In this document: piece after piece, positions 1-12,036 of the stretch
How the letters are laid out: every line of letters starts with the position of its first letter
How positions within the stretch are numbered: position 1 is the stretch's first letter
Source: Enoplolaimus lenunculus
Taxonomy: Eukaryota > Nematoda > Enoplea > Enoplida > Thoracostomopsidae
DNA: 64,000 nucleotides
Assembly (NCBI GenBank): GCA_030248215.1
Contig: JASANG010000266.1
Span: forward strand, 372,001-436,000
Direction of reading: 5' to 3'
Notes under the pieces: generated by a model
Seen by the model: only the letters and a program-made list of their open reading frames with translations
Databases searched by the model: none
What the model was told of the DNA's origin: nothing
Translations under genes and position numbers: made by a program

Positions 1-29
1 CATTTATTGTTCATAGTATACCGTATTTT

Positions 30-110
30 CAGTGGCAGATCCATGGGGGCCCACCCCGGCTATGGACCTCACCAACAAAATCTCAACAAATTTTTTGGGG
101 AACAGGTTAA
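30..110. repeat. S-family element fragment
   Basis: CAGTGGCAGATCCATGGGGG and CCACCCCGGC resemble the left end of the elements at 16096 and 40721. The other end is not recognisable. Confidence 0.55.
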
Positions 111-1562
111 CAGATGTGTACGCAGACAAATTGTGAGATGCGCTATACACAGACCATGAAATAACCACCAAGTTCCTAAAACGTTTACAAATTTTCTCAC
201 CTGCTACGCTCGACGGCCCATAATTTTACTTTTTTGAATAATATAACTCACCCGAAATGAAATACTCAAAAACGGTAATAAAAACTGTTTTGGAGCTAAG
301 GTGCGCAGTGTGATGTCCTCCCTGGTTAAAGCGTACAAAGATTGCGAGCTTTTATCTAAAACATGAGCTGTTCAGATACTTAAAACAGAAAATGCCATAA
401 AAAACTCGCTCTACGCGCGATGTGTGATTCATTTCGCAAGGGTCCGCCTTCTTAATTCAATATATTGTAACTTTTGTTTGAAACTGCTTCTTGGAAGAGT
501 GTATTCACACCTGTCAAACACATGCGTGAGCTCGAACAACCTCAGATTAAAAACCGAATAGGGATATGCCGTTTCATTTGTGATTAATCTCAGATGAAAG
601 GTCGTACTCTTTCATAGTCAATTTTATTGTAATAAATCGTTGTTTTCGTGTGAATTCGTGTACACGGCCTGCAATGTGGTAAACAAATAGTTCGCTATCA
701 CACTGCAAAAAATATTTGACCCAGTTTGTGTAGTCAGGAAAAGCCTATTTCGGAGAGTCAATTTGACTCACCATTTTTAAAGTGCAGTGACATTCACAGA
801 TGGATCCATAAATGTTATAAAAACGCATATATCATTAAAAAAATTTCTGAGGGGGAACATTGTATTGTAAAGGTACCATCGGAATATTTAGTAAATTCTT
901 GACGATTTTTGTGAGTAGATTAGTTTTTCGGTTTATAATGTTTCTAAAAGTTAGAGCTGTTTGATTTTGGTCTTATTTACAACATTTATTTGTTACATCT
1001 TGTTGGACACTGTCATATAGCTCGGTAAAGAGGTGGTCCTTGTGTATGAAAAGTAGTTTAGTGTTCGAATGCTTCGTTGTTTGAGTTTGAAATAAACTAC
1101 AGTTTAATAGCGCTATACTTTTGATGACGTTTGAGCCGTCCGTTACCGTACGGTACTCGCAAAGCACATTAATTTCTACATGGCATCGCATGACAATTCA
1201 TAAACAAAATATTTTAACTTGTTGTGCGGTACGGCGTCGGTAATCGCTCCCCGACAAGTTTAGCGCCATATTTATTTATTACAAAATTAAAATATTTTTA
1301 TCGCTATTACAAATTTTATGTCCTATAAGTAACTGTTAAGCAGCCAAATCGGCATTAAATATTATGTTCCAATATAATTAAGGATAGAACAGATTCTGAA
1401 GATTTGGGCTAAAATTACTTTTAGCAGTGTAACGACTAAAATATATTCCTATACGTTTCAGCGTATTAATAAGCAAAAGTCTAAAACAAAGCTTAAGCCT
1501 GAACCCAAGCAAAAAAATTAGCCCAGATTTTAGCCTACAGTTCCGGTCTACTGAGAAAGCCG
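111..1562. other. Intergenic, nothing recognised
   Basis: AT-rich sequence. The short open frames at 973-1191 and 1378-1566 have no recognisable motifs. A degenerate M-family-like stretch (GCTTAAGCCTGAACCCAAGC) lies near 1490-1555. Confidence 0.6.
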
Positions 1563-2166
1563 GCACTAGCGGATCCAGATGGGATCGCGCGGGAGTACGC
1601 CCCTCGTCAGAAATTTTTTGTGATAAAATGGTAAAGTCTGTGCCTTATAATTGCACTTCAGAAAATTTTGTGTAAAAAATAATATGATCCTTTCTTTTCC
1701 TTCTCAGCAAGTTTTTGTGTAAATGAATGACAAGCTCCCTACCTTGCAATTTTTTCCACTCTCAGAAAAGTCTTCGCTAAAAAATTGCGTTTCAAAGCAT
1801 TCAGCAGCCCGGCCCCCGCCAGAAATTCCTATATCCGCCGCTGAAAGCGATACAACTGAAAGTATTATTACACGGGCTGACGTTTGTGTAAGGTCACGGA
1901 TATATATACATATTTCATTCGGATACATATTCGGATATTTTTCATATCCGGATATCCGGATATCCGTATATCCGGTGCCCATCTGTACTTATCATTCTAT
2001 TACAAAAAACTTCTGATTAGAAAAATTGTAAGGTGGAGGAACCTTATCATTTTTAACAAAAAAATTCTGACGATGAGGGTGTACGCCCCCCTTTCGTTTC
2101 CCTCTGGATAACTTTGTGGTGACATATTAGCCCACCCAGTCTGAGATCCTGGGCCCGCTACTGCGT
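1563..2166. mobile_element. Possible MITE with AGCGGATCCAG-type ends
   Basis: The left end reads CACTAGCGGATCCAGATGG. The right end, inverted, reads GCAGTAGCGGGCCCAGGATC. Both ends have nearby related stretches (GTACGCCCC near each end). The centre (about 1915-1980) has repeated GGATATCC units. Boundaries are approximate. Confidence 0.5.
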
Positions 2167-3045
2167 TTTTTAAGCAAAAAGATTCAACTAGTTTTTGTAT
2201 TAAGCATCGCTTTACTGTGGAACGCTGCCCTTTAATAATAATGTATATACTTCAAGTGAAACCTGCTTCTTCCTAGCTTCCACTTGTAAACTTTGCCCTG
2301 TGAAGCCACTTTTCACATATAGAGCATGTTGCGAGTAAACGTTAGCGCAATCCTGTCTAAAAAGATTTTTTATATGAAATAGAACATATTCATGTGAATA
2401 GGGAAAAATTGTCAATTTTTATTTTTTACTCAACTGGAAGCAGTGCATTGCGCTTCTGAATATAGAAACCTGTTGTGAATCAAGACCAAAACGCCTAAAG
2501 CTACAGCGGCCGGGCTTGCAGATATAACGCTAAATTGACCTCTGCATTGGCCTATAAAGCTAAGCTCATTCTATTGCAGAAATACGTGAAAAACGGCACG
2601 CCATAAAATTATAAACCGTATTCCTTTTACGTCTGTTTTAACTTGTTTTTAGATAAGTAAATTTTCGCGGACAAATGATGGTAGGAGCTTGTCGGGCCAT
2701 CGAGTACCAACTTACAGTGAACGAATTTTCTTCGAACCAATATTTTAGGGACGAATTAATACCGAGGACAAATTTTCGTAAGCCTATTAATCAGTGCTAA
2801 GAATCACGAAAATAATAGGAATGTGGACTTGTAAAACTTGAGTATATGTGTTGGCTGTAAATGTTCCACGTTGAAAAATGGGAAGCCCATGTGCTGTATA
2901 TATGGGTCAAACATTTGAAGATCAAATTTCGATAGCTCTTTTTCTGAAAGGTATATAATATAAGAAATGGAGTCAAAGAACTAACCCGTATGACTAGCTG
3001 ATGCTGGTATAGTGGGCGGCTTTTAGGTAAAGTATTTTAAAACTG

Positions 3046-3337
3046 CCGCTAGCGCATAAATGACACCAGGCCCAAATAAAGTTGAGTTCGAAACTTTAAA
3101 GCATACATATGTTTGAAGGTAATTCCTAAGTTTAACCTTGCATTATCGCTCAAACCTTTGATTCAAGACCAATAAACGTTTAATTTAACGGATAGTTACA
3201 ACACCGCATATTTGTTAGTAGTGAACGACGGGAGGGCTGGTTAAAACTAAATAATAGTCCGCAACCAAATAACAGAGGGGCACCCTCTGATGAGTCCAAA
3301 TAAATATCGGTCCCCCCTCTTATTCGGGTCACTACAG
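3046..3337. mobile_element. T-family element, truncated, reverse orientation
   Basis: It ends CGGGTCACTACAG followed by TA. The inner part matches the complement of 9919-10362, including GCGCATAAATGAC, AACGTTTAATT and CCAAATAAATATC. The other terminus is missing. Confidence 0.75.
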
Positions 3338-6300
3338 TATTTATTTATGTCGGGCTTGTGTTCAGTGCTGTTTCGCAAAATGCCAGTACACAAAAATTTT
3401 TGAAATAAATTATATTACTGTTCCGAATATCAGTGGAGTTATGTTTATTGCGATGTAGACTTGAGATATTCTGATGCAATTTATTATTGGTTGTTGAAAA
3501 TAGCTAAACTTTGTACAGCTTCAATATATTCGTTTTCATACCTAATGATTAGTCACGAAATTATGTGTTTAAAACTCACGTTTAGCCGAAAGATTTGTAA
3601 ATAGCGGGTTCGGAAAAATCAAAGAATCTGTTTGAATTCCAGTGTTAGGTGCAAATGTTCGGTAATTCGGGATAAATTGCGATATAAAATTAACTTTTTA
3701 AAAGGTTAGGCAAAGAGTAACAGTTATAAATTAGCAGAAATTTTTGTTGGTTCGACAATCAGTATTAAAGCTAACCGTTTTATGACTCGAGACGCAGTTG
3801 TTTTACCGGCAAGTGTGAAGCGATGTCCGTCGGCGTTTATGTCTTTGAAACGAGTTATTTCGTGTGTTTGCTTGTGTTTTTGTGGCTCATTTTTTGAGAT
3901 CTCACTAGAGACGCTGGCCATTCGTTCTATTGTTCGTCTTTTTCACGTACCTGGATATCTGGAGGTGCTATTTTGCTGGATTTTGCTCTAATAAATTGTT
4001 CGATTTAAAGTGAAATAAACGTTTTTGCTGTGTTGTACTTGTAACTGATTAGTTTTTATAACGTATGTTTTATTCAGATTCTATAATTCAGCCTGTAAAT
4101 TAGGCGTCTAACATCATGCTTTTGCGCGGCTAACTACAGGGGTGTGCCGTCAGTCGGACGGGGTTGCGCACCCCGCAATTGGAATCAGTGAGTGCGTTAT
4201 AATTTGCATTAAACACTAAAATTACATCTGGCGTCTCTCCCTCGCAAGGTTTTCCACTGTTCAGTTTTCGACAATTTGTTCCTGTGGCGCTATTCAAAGA
4301 ACACATACATCAAAGACAAATTCTCCAACCATGACAAGCTCAGAACTAAACATTGTAGTAAAAATTGTTCAACGCTTCACAATTATTCAAGCACTTGACC
4401 TGTGTGGTTGGTTTGGTGGTCTGGTCCTGCAGTTCAAGAATAAAGTAACGCTTTGAGACTGCTGCAGAATGATTTATCATTGAAATGATGTAAGTATATA
4501 GTTTTTCGTTCGCTTCGCTCACGAATCTTTAAAGCTCAGCCTCAATCCTGGCTACGAGCCTTTAGCTCTGACTGAGTTATTCCAGTTACCAGTTAGGGAG
4601 ACTAGGTGTTCAGGACGCCACATAAAAAATATCAATGTTAGATCTTAGTATCACAAATTAATTTTTATATTCTTGGATGACGGGGTGTTATTCCTTAGAG
4701 CATTTTTTCATTCTTTGTGCTGTTTGCAATGTTTTTTTAAACTATTACGTGCAGCAAGGCATAAAGGTAGGAATGTTCTTTTTCACATTTATTATATTCA
4801 GCAATCCACTTGAATTTTTTATACTTTAACAGAACATGAAGCAATCAAATAGAATTGCATTTTTTAAAACATAATTTTAAATTATGGAATATTACAAATC
4901 AATATATGACAAGCCAAACAGCTACAAACCTGTGATGGTTTGAAAGGATCTAAAAATTCATTCTCATGCATATGCCAGTTATTTAGCCTTTACCGAAATC
5001 GACACCGTTTAGTCTGAGGGCACATATATGCACACAACACGTTGCTTTGTGTTAGACACTTTACCGCCTTTGTAAATTTTCCAAACATTTTCGAGTTTCG
5101 CACTGCGTATATATCACAGCAAAAGTCCCTATTGCTCAAAACCAATTTGTCGAACGAATACAAATAAAGAGATCAATCTTTTATGCGCAGCCTCGTTGCT
5201 GTGTGCTACAAACTGCAATTAATACATCAGTTTTTGCTGCAGTTGCAGTTGTCCATTTTTGCTCGTATATACGCCCGTTTCGTGCAATTGGAATGCTGTA
5301 AATATTTTTTAGCATTAAAATATGCCTGGCTTGAAAATCAGGCATAAAGCAACTTAATTATTTTTGTAGGCTTTTTTGAATCACATTTTGTTATCAATAA
5401 ATATTTTCTACATTGTTCTGTTTGTTTTTAAAATCAATTTTGCCACGTGAAATGCGTTCGCAACGGGTATGCACTGGCCAAGTGCATCACTGGTTCCGCT
5501 GCTGTTTAGCAAAAATAACCTTTCTCTTGATTCGCTCAGGATGTCAGTTGTTTTGCGAAACTTCCATCCTTATTTAGAATCGAACGAGACTTTGCACTGT
5601 TTTTAACTAAACAACGAGCGGAAACACGACATGGTGCAAACAGTAAAATTTTTTAAACATTTACATGCTAATTGTAGGTTGCTGGAAAATAGCACAAACA
5701 GCAGAAACGTTAATTTTTTTATCTATTAACCTCTCAGCTTTTAGTCGTCATGTCGAAAACAACGATCAACAGATTGTAAGAAGATTTGCGGTTATGTATT
5801 ATACCACGATTATCCAACTTCAAATTTGAACTTTGTACTCACTAAAAATATACTTAAAATTAAGTAAAAACTGTTGCCAAATTAAGTCTCATTTCACTTA
5901 CTATGATGCTTGGCAAAGTTTCACTTAATTTTAAGCAAATACAAAATTGTTAGCTTTATATTTACTTAATCATGAAATGACAGCAAAGTCGTTGACTTTG
6001 TATTGTATAAAAGATATGTACCACCGAATTTCCAGTACATATCATAAAACTAAGAACTGTCGCAGGTGTTTCGATTAAGCCGTTGCTTTTTGGATGTCAA
6101 ATGTCTTTTCGTTCGCTAAGACTCCTTCACACATATTATTACTTGACGAAGGACCTATTTAAACACAGTTTATAGGCATGCCAAATAATATTTATTGTTA
6201 AAAACAGTAAGCTCTTACCCGAACAGCCTCCAGTCTGCTCGTTTTGCAGCGGGAACAGATCTGTAGCTAACATTTCCTTGCTACGGGATTAAAATTTTTT

Positions 6301-6892
6301 GAAGATGGCCACATAAAGATTTCATATGATTTAAAAGCGATGCTGAAATACTTTTTTGTGGCTCAATCGACGATATTTAACTATATCGTCCATCCACCAA
6401 TTTGTCGAAGCAAAATTTGAACAAATCACACCAATGAAATCGCAGTTTTACGACAACAAAGAATTTTGGCAAATCAAATAATGATGACACACGAGACGAA
6501 TAACGCGCATCGAGAGTGAAAATAACAACTGACGGAGACGAAGAGTCAAAATTTTGAAACCAACTATGTAGTTTATCATTTGCCGCATTAAATATAACAA
6601 AACGAGACTGAAAATTGATGATGTTTTAATCAATGTGCGATCTTGAAATGTATCAACTACAGCGACAAATTGGTTTAGAGACCCGCATTGACACCCAATT
6701 GCGCTGCATTTTTACGAGTGCTCGATGGTCACTCAGCAACCGCCATATTTGATTGGTCAGCTCTCATTCGGCCAGCACAGCTCGGTCGACCAATAGTAAT
6801 TATAGCTAAAATTCTGTGGCGTTTAGGGTGTGGGAATTTAAAATAAGCGACGAACGCGTCTAAACCTTTGCTATTAGTGGCTCAAAATTTTC
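3338..6892. other. Intergenic, nothing coding recognised
   Basis: AT-rich. Short open frames (for example 3724-3921, 3782-3991, 6448-6633) have no recognisable domains. A short inverted repeat (ACTTAAAATTAAGT and CACTTAATTTTAAG) lies at about 5850-5937. Confidence 0.6.
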
Positions 6893-7085
6893 GGCCCATG
6901 TATAGAACAGAGCCGCCGGAACAGTAGTATAAGCATATTCCTAAGCTTAAGCCTGAGCCTAAGCGTATGGATGAGCGTATTTCTAAGCCGAAGAAATGTC
7001 CTAAGCAAAAAATTAGTCTAAAGCTTAAACTGACTCTATTAGAGCCCATCCAGAAAACGATCCGGCCCCGTTCTATAAATGGGCC
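6893..7085. mobile_element. M-family MITE
   Basis: Ends are GGCCCATGTATAGAACAG and GTTCTATAAATGGGCC. Flanks AAATTTTC and ACATTTTC look like a slightly diverged 8-bp duplication. The core has CCTAAGC-type units and TTAGTCTAAAGCTTAAACTG. Confidence 0.85.
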
Positions 7086-7691
7086 ACATTTTCAAAGGGA
7101 AGCTGCGCCTCCTAAACTGTTTCCAGGTTTAACCCGGTTTTAGTTTACTTTTTCAGTAGATCTCTGCTAAAGTTTTAAGCTGAATCTTCTAAACATTATT
7201 GCTGTGCAACATTGTACGACATGTTTGTTGATAAATGTTTTATACAGGATACATGTATATCAATATACAATGATAAGATTCACACGCTGTCAGTGTAAGT
7301 TTCGTTTTCTGTCTTGTTTCGCCTGAATTTCAGATATTTTTACCGCTTTGTAATCGAGGGCACGTCCTTGTTTGAACCCCTTTTATCAAGAAAGTTAAAC
7401 TATTGACCGCTCAATCATGGACTTCATCCAAAAGTGTTTACATTTCACGTTAAATTTCGTCACCAACCATGTTTTCATATTCGTTTGAAATCGTTCAAAT
7501 GTGACAAAATTCAGCCAAGATATACAGTACAAAATTTTCGCACAATACAAGCTAAAATTGTTAGGCTTATATGAAGCCATATCGTCGGCAAATGAGGTCA
7601 CGTTCCACATTTACATTTCAGTCCTTTAAAAGGGTTTAATGAATATTTCGTTTCAATTGAAATTCGCTATTGCTAGCGTTATAGAAACAAC

Positions 7692-7844
7692 GGCCCATGT
7701 ATAGAACAGGGCCGGAAGAGTAGTATAAGCATATTCCTAAGCCTAAGCCTGAGCGTATGGATGAGCCTATTCCTAAGCCTAAGCCTAAAGCCTAAAGCCT
7801 AAGCAAAAAATTAGTCTAAAGCTTAAACTGATTGTATTATAGCC
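7692..7844. mobile_element. M-family MITE, right end missing
   Basis: It starts GGCCCATGTATAGAACAGGG with the CCTAAG core, very similar to 6893-7085 about 600 bp away. It stops after TTGTATTATAGCC without the right terminal repeat. Confidence 0.85.
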
Positions 7845-9918
7845 TAGTAACGTCTCTGTGGTAGTTAAATTATTATTGCCAAGGTGGATAATCTTTAGTG
7901 ATTCGAGTTATAATTACCAGTTTAATGACTAAAGTGTATGCTTAATTGGCTGACGAGTGACCAGGTAAACATTTAAAAAGTCTATGGTGTTCGATAACTG
8001 CGTACTTATGTTATACTTTAATATCAAACTGCCAGTTAATTTTTAAAATATTTTCATTTGTAAAGACTTTGACTGGTACATTTTAGCGCGTTTTTTTGTT
8101 TTAAAACTGATCTTAATCAGTAGTATGGTATACACGATGTTTTATTATCTTGTACGTAGGCGTGGTTAACATTTTCAAGCTCCACACAAGATATTTTGCG
8201 CTCGCAAAACTAATTACTACCCCGTGACGAGTATTTAGTATAAATTTCGCTGTGAAAGACGATGAGTCTTGAAAACTGTAAAATTTGTGTGTATCAACAT
8301 TAATAAAGAAGTATTTGTTTATGCGTGTAAATGGCATTTCAATCAAACCACACAATTGTATTTTACTGTTAATACTCTGCAGCGGCGGATCCAAAAAATT
8401 TTGACGATGGCTGCGTATGGATCTATCTTTAAAAATACGGAATTTTCATTCAAAATTTCAGTTTTTATTATTAATATGGAAGTTTACGGTGCAGACGACC
8501 CCTATCAGAATTTACCCGTAGTCCGGCAAGCTTGTCTGCGAGTTTCAACATAATTATATAAAACGCTCAGAGTTATTTTGGCATGGAATAAAATTGAAAT
8601 TGATACTGTAAACTAAATTTGCCGTCAGGCATAATACTGCAACTATATTGATTTTAAAACAATGATTATAATTTACATACCGCGCGTCTAAACGTAAACA
8701 TAAGATAAGTATTTGCTGTTTAAGTATAATTTGAACTTGAATTCTAATAATTAATGACGCACATTGTCTCTCCCTTTTCTTGGAACAGTTTCACAACTCC
8801 GTACCCATAAGGAATAAAAACCGGACGTTGCCGGATTATATGGACTAACGAAGTTGCGGCGAGACAAACTGATTTGGCTAAAAACAATACAGAGTTTATT
8901 TTGCACAATACATTGCAATAGTTAAGTGAGTCACAGATACATAACATCTACCGGTAGAATAATATACATGGAACAAAAACAAATATTAACATTCAACTAT
9001 TATGTCCATGAGCAGACTGAACGGCCGTTGAACTTTTTGTCTCACATTACTGTTATGAAGCTTGTTATGCAGCATATCTGCGACAGGGGTCACTCACAGG
9101 CTTATGCTGTTTTCCAGTTTATTCCAAGCAGGTGTATTGAACACGGAGGATTGTAAAATATTTCTGGATGCTTTTGTTATTCAAAACATTTTCAGAATTA
9201 AAATTTAAAGTAAAAGCAGTATATATGTAGTTGATTCCAACCGAACTTTTTGTGCGCAAACTAATATTTCAATCGTTTAAACATCAAGAAAACTACGAAA
9301 TATTGAATTTTAAAAATAGTCTTTGCTTAAGTGGAGGAAGACCTAAATGCCGTTCTGTACTAAACACGAGATTAAAGTAAAATTTATACTTACATGAATA
9401 TATTAATAATAATAATAATAATGAAGCGTAAACAAAAACAAAGCCAACGGCATCAAGAGATCAAGATCGAAAGCTGTATATATAACAAACAAATCTTAGA
9501 CATAATTTTAATTTTTAAAGTAGGTACTACTATGATATCGACAAACAGGGATCTAAAACTAAATTTACAAAAATTATTCTTAGAAATAAGAAAAGTTCAT
9601 CAACAGAACTTTTGGTTCCACCACACTGACTGCACTGGACAGGGTCAAAACATACATTTTTCTAAAACATAAACATTTTTTCGAAAAAGTCGATTTTCAG
9701 AATTAATTTTCTATGCGTAACATTTAAAGATCACACGTTTGCAGTCGTGTCATTTAGAGATCAGTAAAATACCAAGTAGCAATAGAACCCTCGTTAAGGT
9801 CGGCGGGCTTTTAGGTAATTAATTGAGTAGAATGTAAATTTCGTTATTACACATTAATTTAGCAATAAATTACATTTCCGTTCCATCGGTATACGCCTTA
9901 CACAAAACCAATGCGGTA
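7845..9918. other. Intergenic, nothing coding recognised
   Basis: AT-rich. Open frames at 8113-8394, 8269-8553 and 9394-9672 lack recognisable motifs. A short S-like piece (GGCGGATCC) lies near 8385. Confidence 0.55.
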
Positions 9919-10362
9919 CTGTAGTGACCCGAATAAGTAAGGGGACTGATATTTATTTGGCCACTCCAGAGGGAACCCCCTGTTCTTCGGTTACGTACTG
10001 TTATTTATTTTTAACCCACGCTCCGCCACCCTTCGTTACTGATATATATCCGGTACTGCAACTATCTGTTGAATTAAACGTTTATTTGTCTTGTGTCAAT
10101 AGCTTCAGCGATAACGCAAGGTTATATTTATGAATGTACTGTCAAAATTTAAGTACGCTTTAATGTTTCAAATTCAACTTATTTGGTCCTGGAGCCATCT
10201 ATGCGCTACAATTACGGATAATTGGCATTTATTGACTCTAATTAGGGTTTAGGTACTCTATCGGCTTACGGACTCTTTTTAAGGATACGGACTTCTATTG
10301 ATTGGGACTCAAAATGGGACCCCTTCTTATTACCCCACACCTTTTTATCCGAGTCACTACAG
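9919..10362. mobile_element. T-family MITE, full length, TA target duplication
   Basis: Termini are CTGTAGTGACCCG and, inverted, CTGTAGTGACTCG, flanked by TA at 9917-9918 and 10363-10364. At 444 bp without coding capacity it looks like a Tc1/mariner-type non-autonomous element. Confidence 0.85.
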
Positions 10363-11009
10363 TAGCATGGTTATTTTCAAATCAAAAGCATTTTATATTG
10401 AACAGAGCGAGATCAGATATGTAAAACACGATTGTATAGTCACCATAATCCAAGGATCGTCATAAATAAAGGATAAATCTTATCCAACTCGTTAATAAAA
10501 CTGTCGTCAAAACGCGTTAAATAAATTTTTTCAAGCATGGTTGCGGCAAAGATATTGGATTAGGGAGTGCAAATCAATGGATTAGATAACCTTTATTTAA
10601 ACCGACTTAGTTAATACTTCTTGTTAAAATCTGTAGAAACTGTTAGGGCTGCGCTATACTTTCCTGTGCCTGACACTGCCGCGCGCCGCTGAAAAATCTA
10701 ATATTGCTCAACCTTACTCTATCTATATAGCTACCAGTATAAAAAGGCTTAAGAAATCCAATGGGGCATACCGCCACCGTGCCTGTATATATACTTCGGT
10801 ACCCTTGTTGTTTTGAGGGTACCACTTACGTACTACTTAAAAGTTACCATTAAGGTTTCAAACCACCTTATATTGTTGGAACAAAACTTCATATATAATG
10901 CAATGCTCTAAAACTGTAAATCATCTCTCGGATGGTCTCTACGTAGCCCATAAATGTCGCCAAACCAGATTTTAAACAAAATTTCAAAAATAGCTAGATC
11001 AGACCAGCA

Positions 11010-11170
11010 CGACCCTGTAGCCAAATCGGGCGATGAAGGCTCAGCTTTCTCTAGAAAACTTTTGCCTATTTAGAAAATTTTTAACCTTGCTTGGAAGCCA
11101 TCTAAAACCTTTGTATAGCCCTCCTGCAAATTTTTTAGCCCTATAGCAAGGGGAGCTGGCTACGGGCCAG
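11010..11170. mobile_element. G-family MITE, diverged
   Basis: CCCTGTAGCC at the left and GGCTACGGGCC at the right. The inner sequence parallels 11308-11474 (CTAGAAAA, TTTTTAGCCC, AGCAAGG, GAGCTGGCTACGGG). Confidence 0.7.
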
Positions 11171-11307
11171 AACCTGCATTTTCGCACGTTGAAGCTAATC
11201 GACCGTGCCATCTTTACTATACCATGCTAAAAGTGCCACAAAAAATCACCATAGTATTTAAGCAAACCACAAGGATTACGTGGTAATTTGTCGAATAAAC
11301 AACACAG

Positions 11308-11474
11308 CGGGCCCGTAGCCAAGAGGGGCCAGGAGGAGGCTGAGCCCCCTGTAAACATTTCGGTCTCCCTAGAAAATTTTCAACATTGCTTGCAAGTCAT
11401 TAAGAACACTTGAATGCCCCTCCTGAAAAATTTTTAGCCCCCCCTAGCAAGGTGGTGAGCTGGCTACGGGCCTG
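11308..11474. mobile_element. G-family MITE with perfect 8-bp target duplication
   Basis: Flanked by CAACACAG at 11300-11307 and 11475-11482. Ends are CGGGCCCGTAGCC and GGCTACGGGCCTG. 167 bp, non-coding, hAT-type by duplication length and terminal CAGG. Confidence 0.9.
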
Positions 11475-11631
11475 CAACACAGAAATGACACAAAAATTTG
11501 GCAAGTATAAAGAAAGAGTCACAATTATTTTTGACAAACACCAATAGAACTGGAAGATGTGCAGCTACCATTGAATGATCACAGAGGTAAAAGTATTATC
11601 GTTGATTTCAAGACATTCTCGGCAGGAGCGG

Positions 11632-11830
11632 ATCGCGGTCCGTATGGAAGCAAGCGAGAATGTGCCCTCACGGTGTCTTCCTTCAAGGAACTCGTGACGC
11701 GTATTTTGAAACTGAGGATTTTGTAGAGAATAATATATTTTGATCTACAGTTTTGATATCAACCCCTTTTTACTCTCGCAACACAGATCGGCCTCAGGGC
11801 CAGGTTTAAATCCTGATCCGCCCCGGTTTC
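11632..11830. repeat. Possible MITE just downstream of engrailed
   Basis: GGAGCGGATCGCGG at the left and CCTGATCCGCCCC at the right are approximate inverted ends. It lies 36 bp past the engrailed stop codon, so it would fall in the 3' UTR or terminator region. Confidence 0.4.
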
Positions 11831-11865
11831 TCGGATATCTTCAACCAATATGCGGATGAATGCAT

Positions 11866-12036
11866 TTATTCAGAGTTCATTTCGGATCCAACACAAACAG
11901 TACCATTTCCAATAGACGATGCTGTATCGATACCAGAATTGCTGTTTGCCGCATGATTATACAACCCTTGTGCGATTAACGATAGCGCGAGCGGGTTACG
12001 CACTCCTGAAGTCTTTTTGATTTTTGCACGTTTGTT
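11866..12036 (-). CDS. en: engrailed exon 3 (homeodomain residues 51-60, EH5, C-terminus)
   Basis: The acceptor TTTAATTTCAG is followed by NKRAKIKK, completing helix 3, then [21 protein letters not shown], the EH5 signature, and a short tail ending MNSE-stop. It gives 56 residues. The stop codon TAA at 11866-11868 lies inside an AATAAA hexamer. The exon is too short for a length-based gene search and was found by looking for NKRAKIKK behind an acceptor. Confidence 0.96.
   Translation of the reverse strand, partial: NKRAKIKKTSGVRNPLALSLIAQGLYNHAANSNSGIDTASSIGNGTVCVGSEMNSE

Noticed and set aside
8050-8110. Minus-strand KKRAKM resembling the end of the engrailed homeodomain
   Set aside because: No splice acceptor precedes it, and a far better exon 3 with acceptor and EH5 is at 11866-12036.
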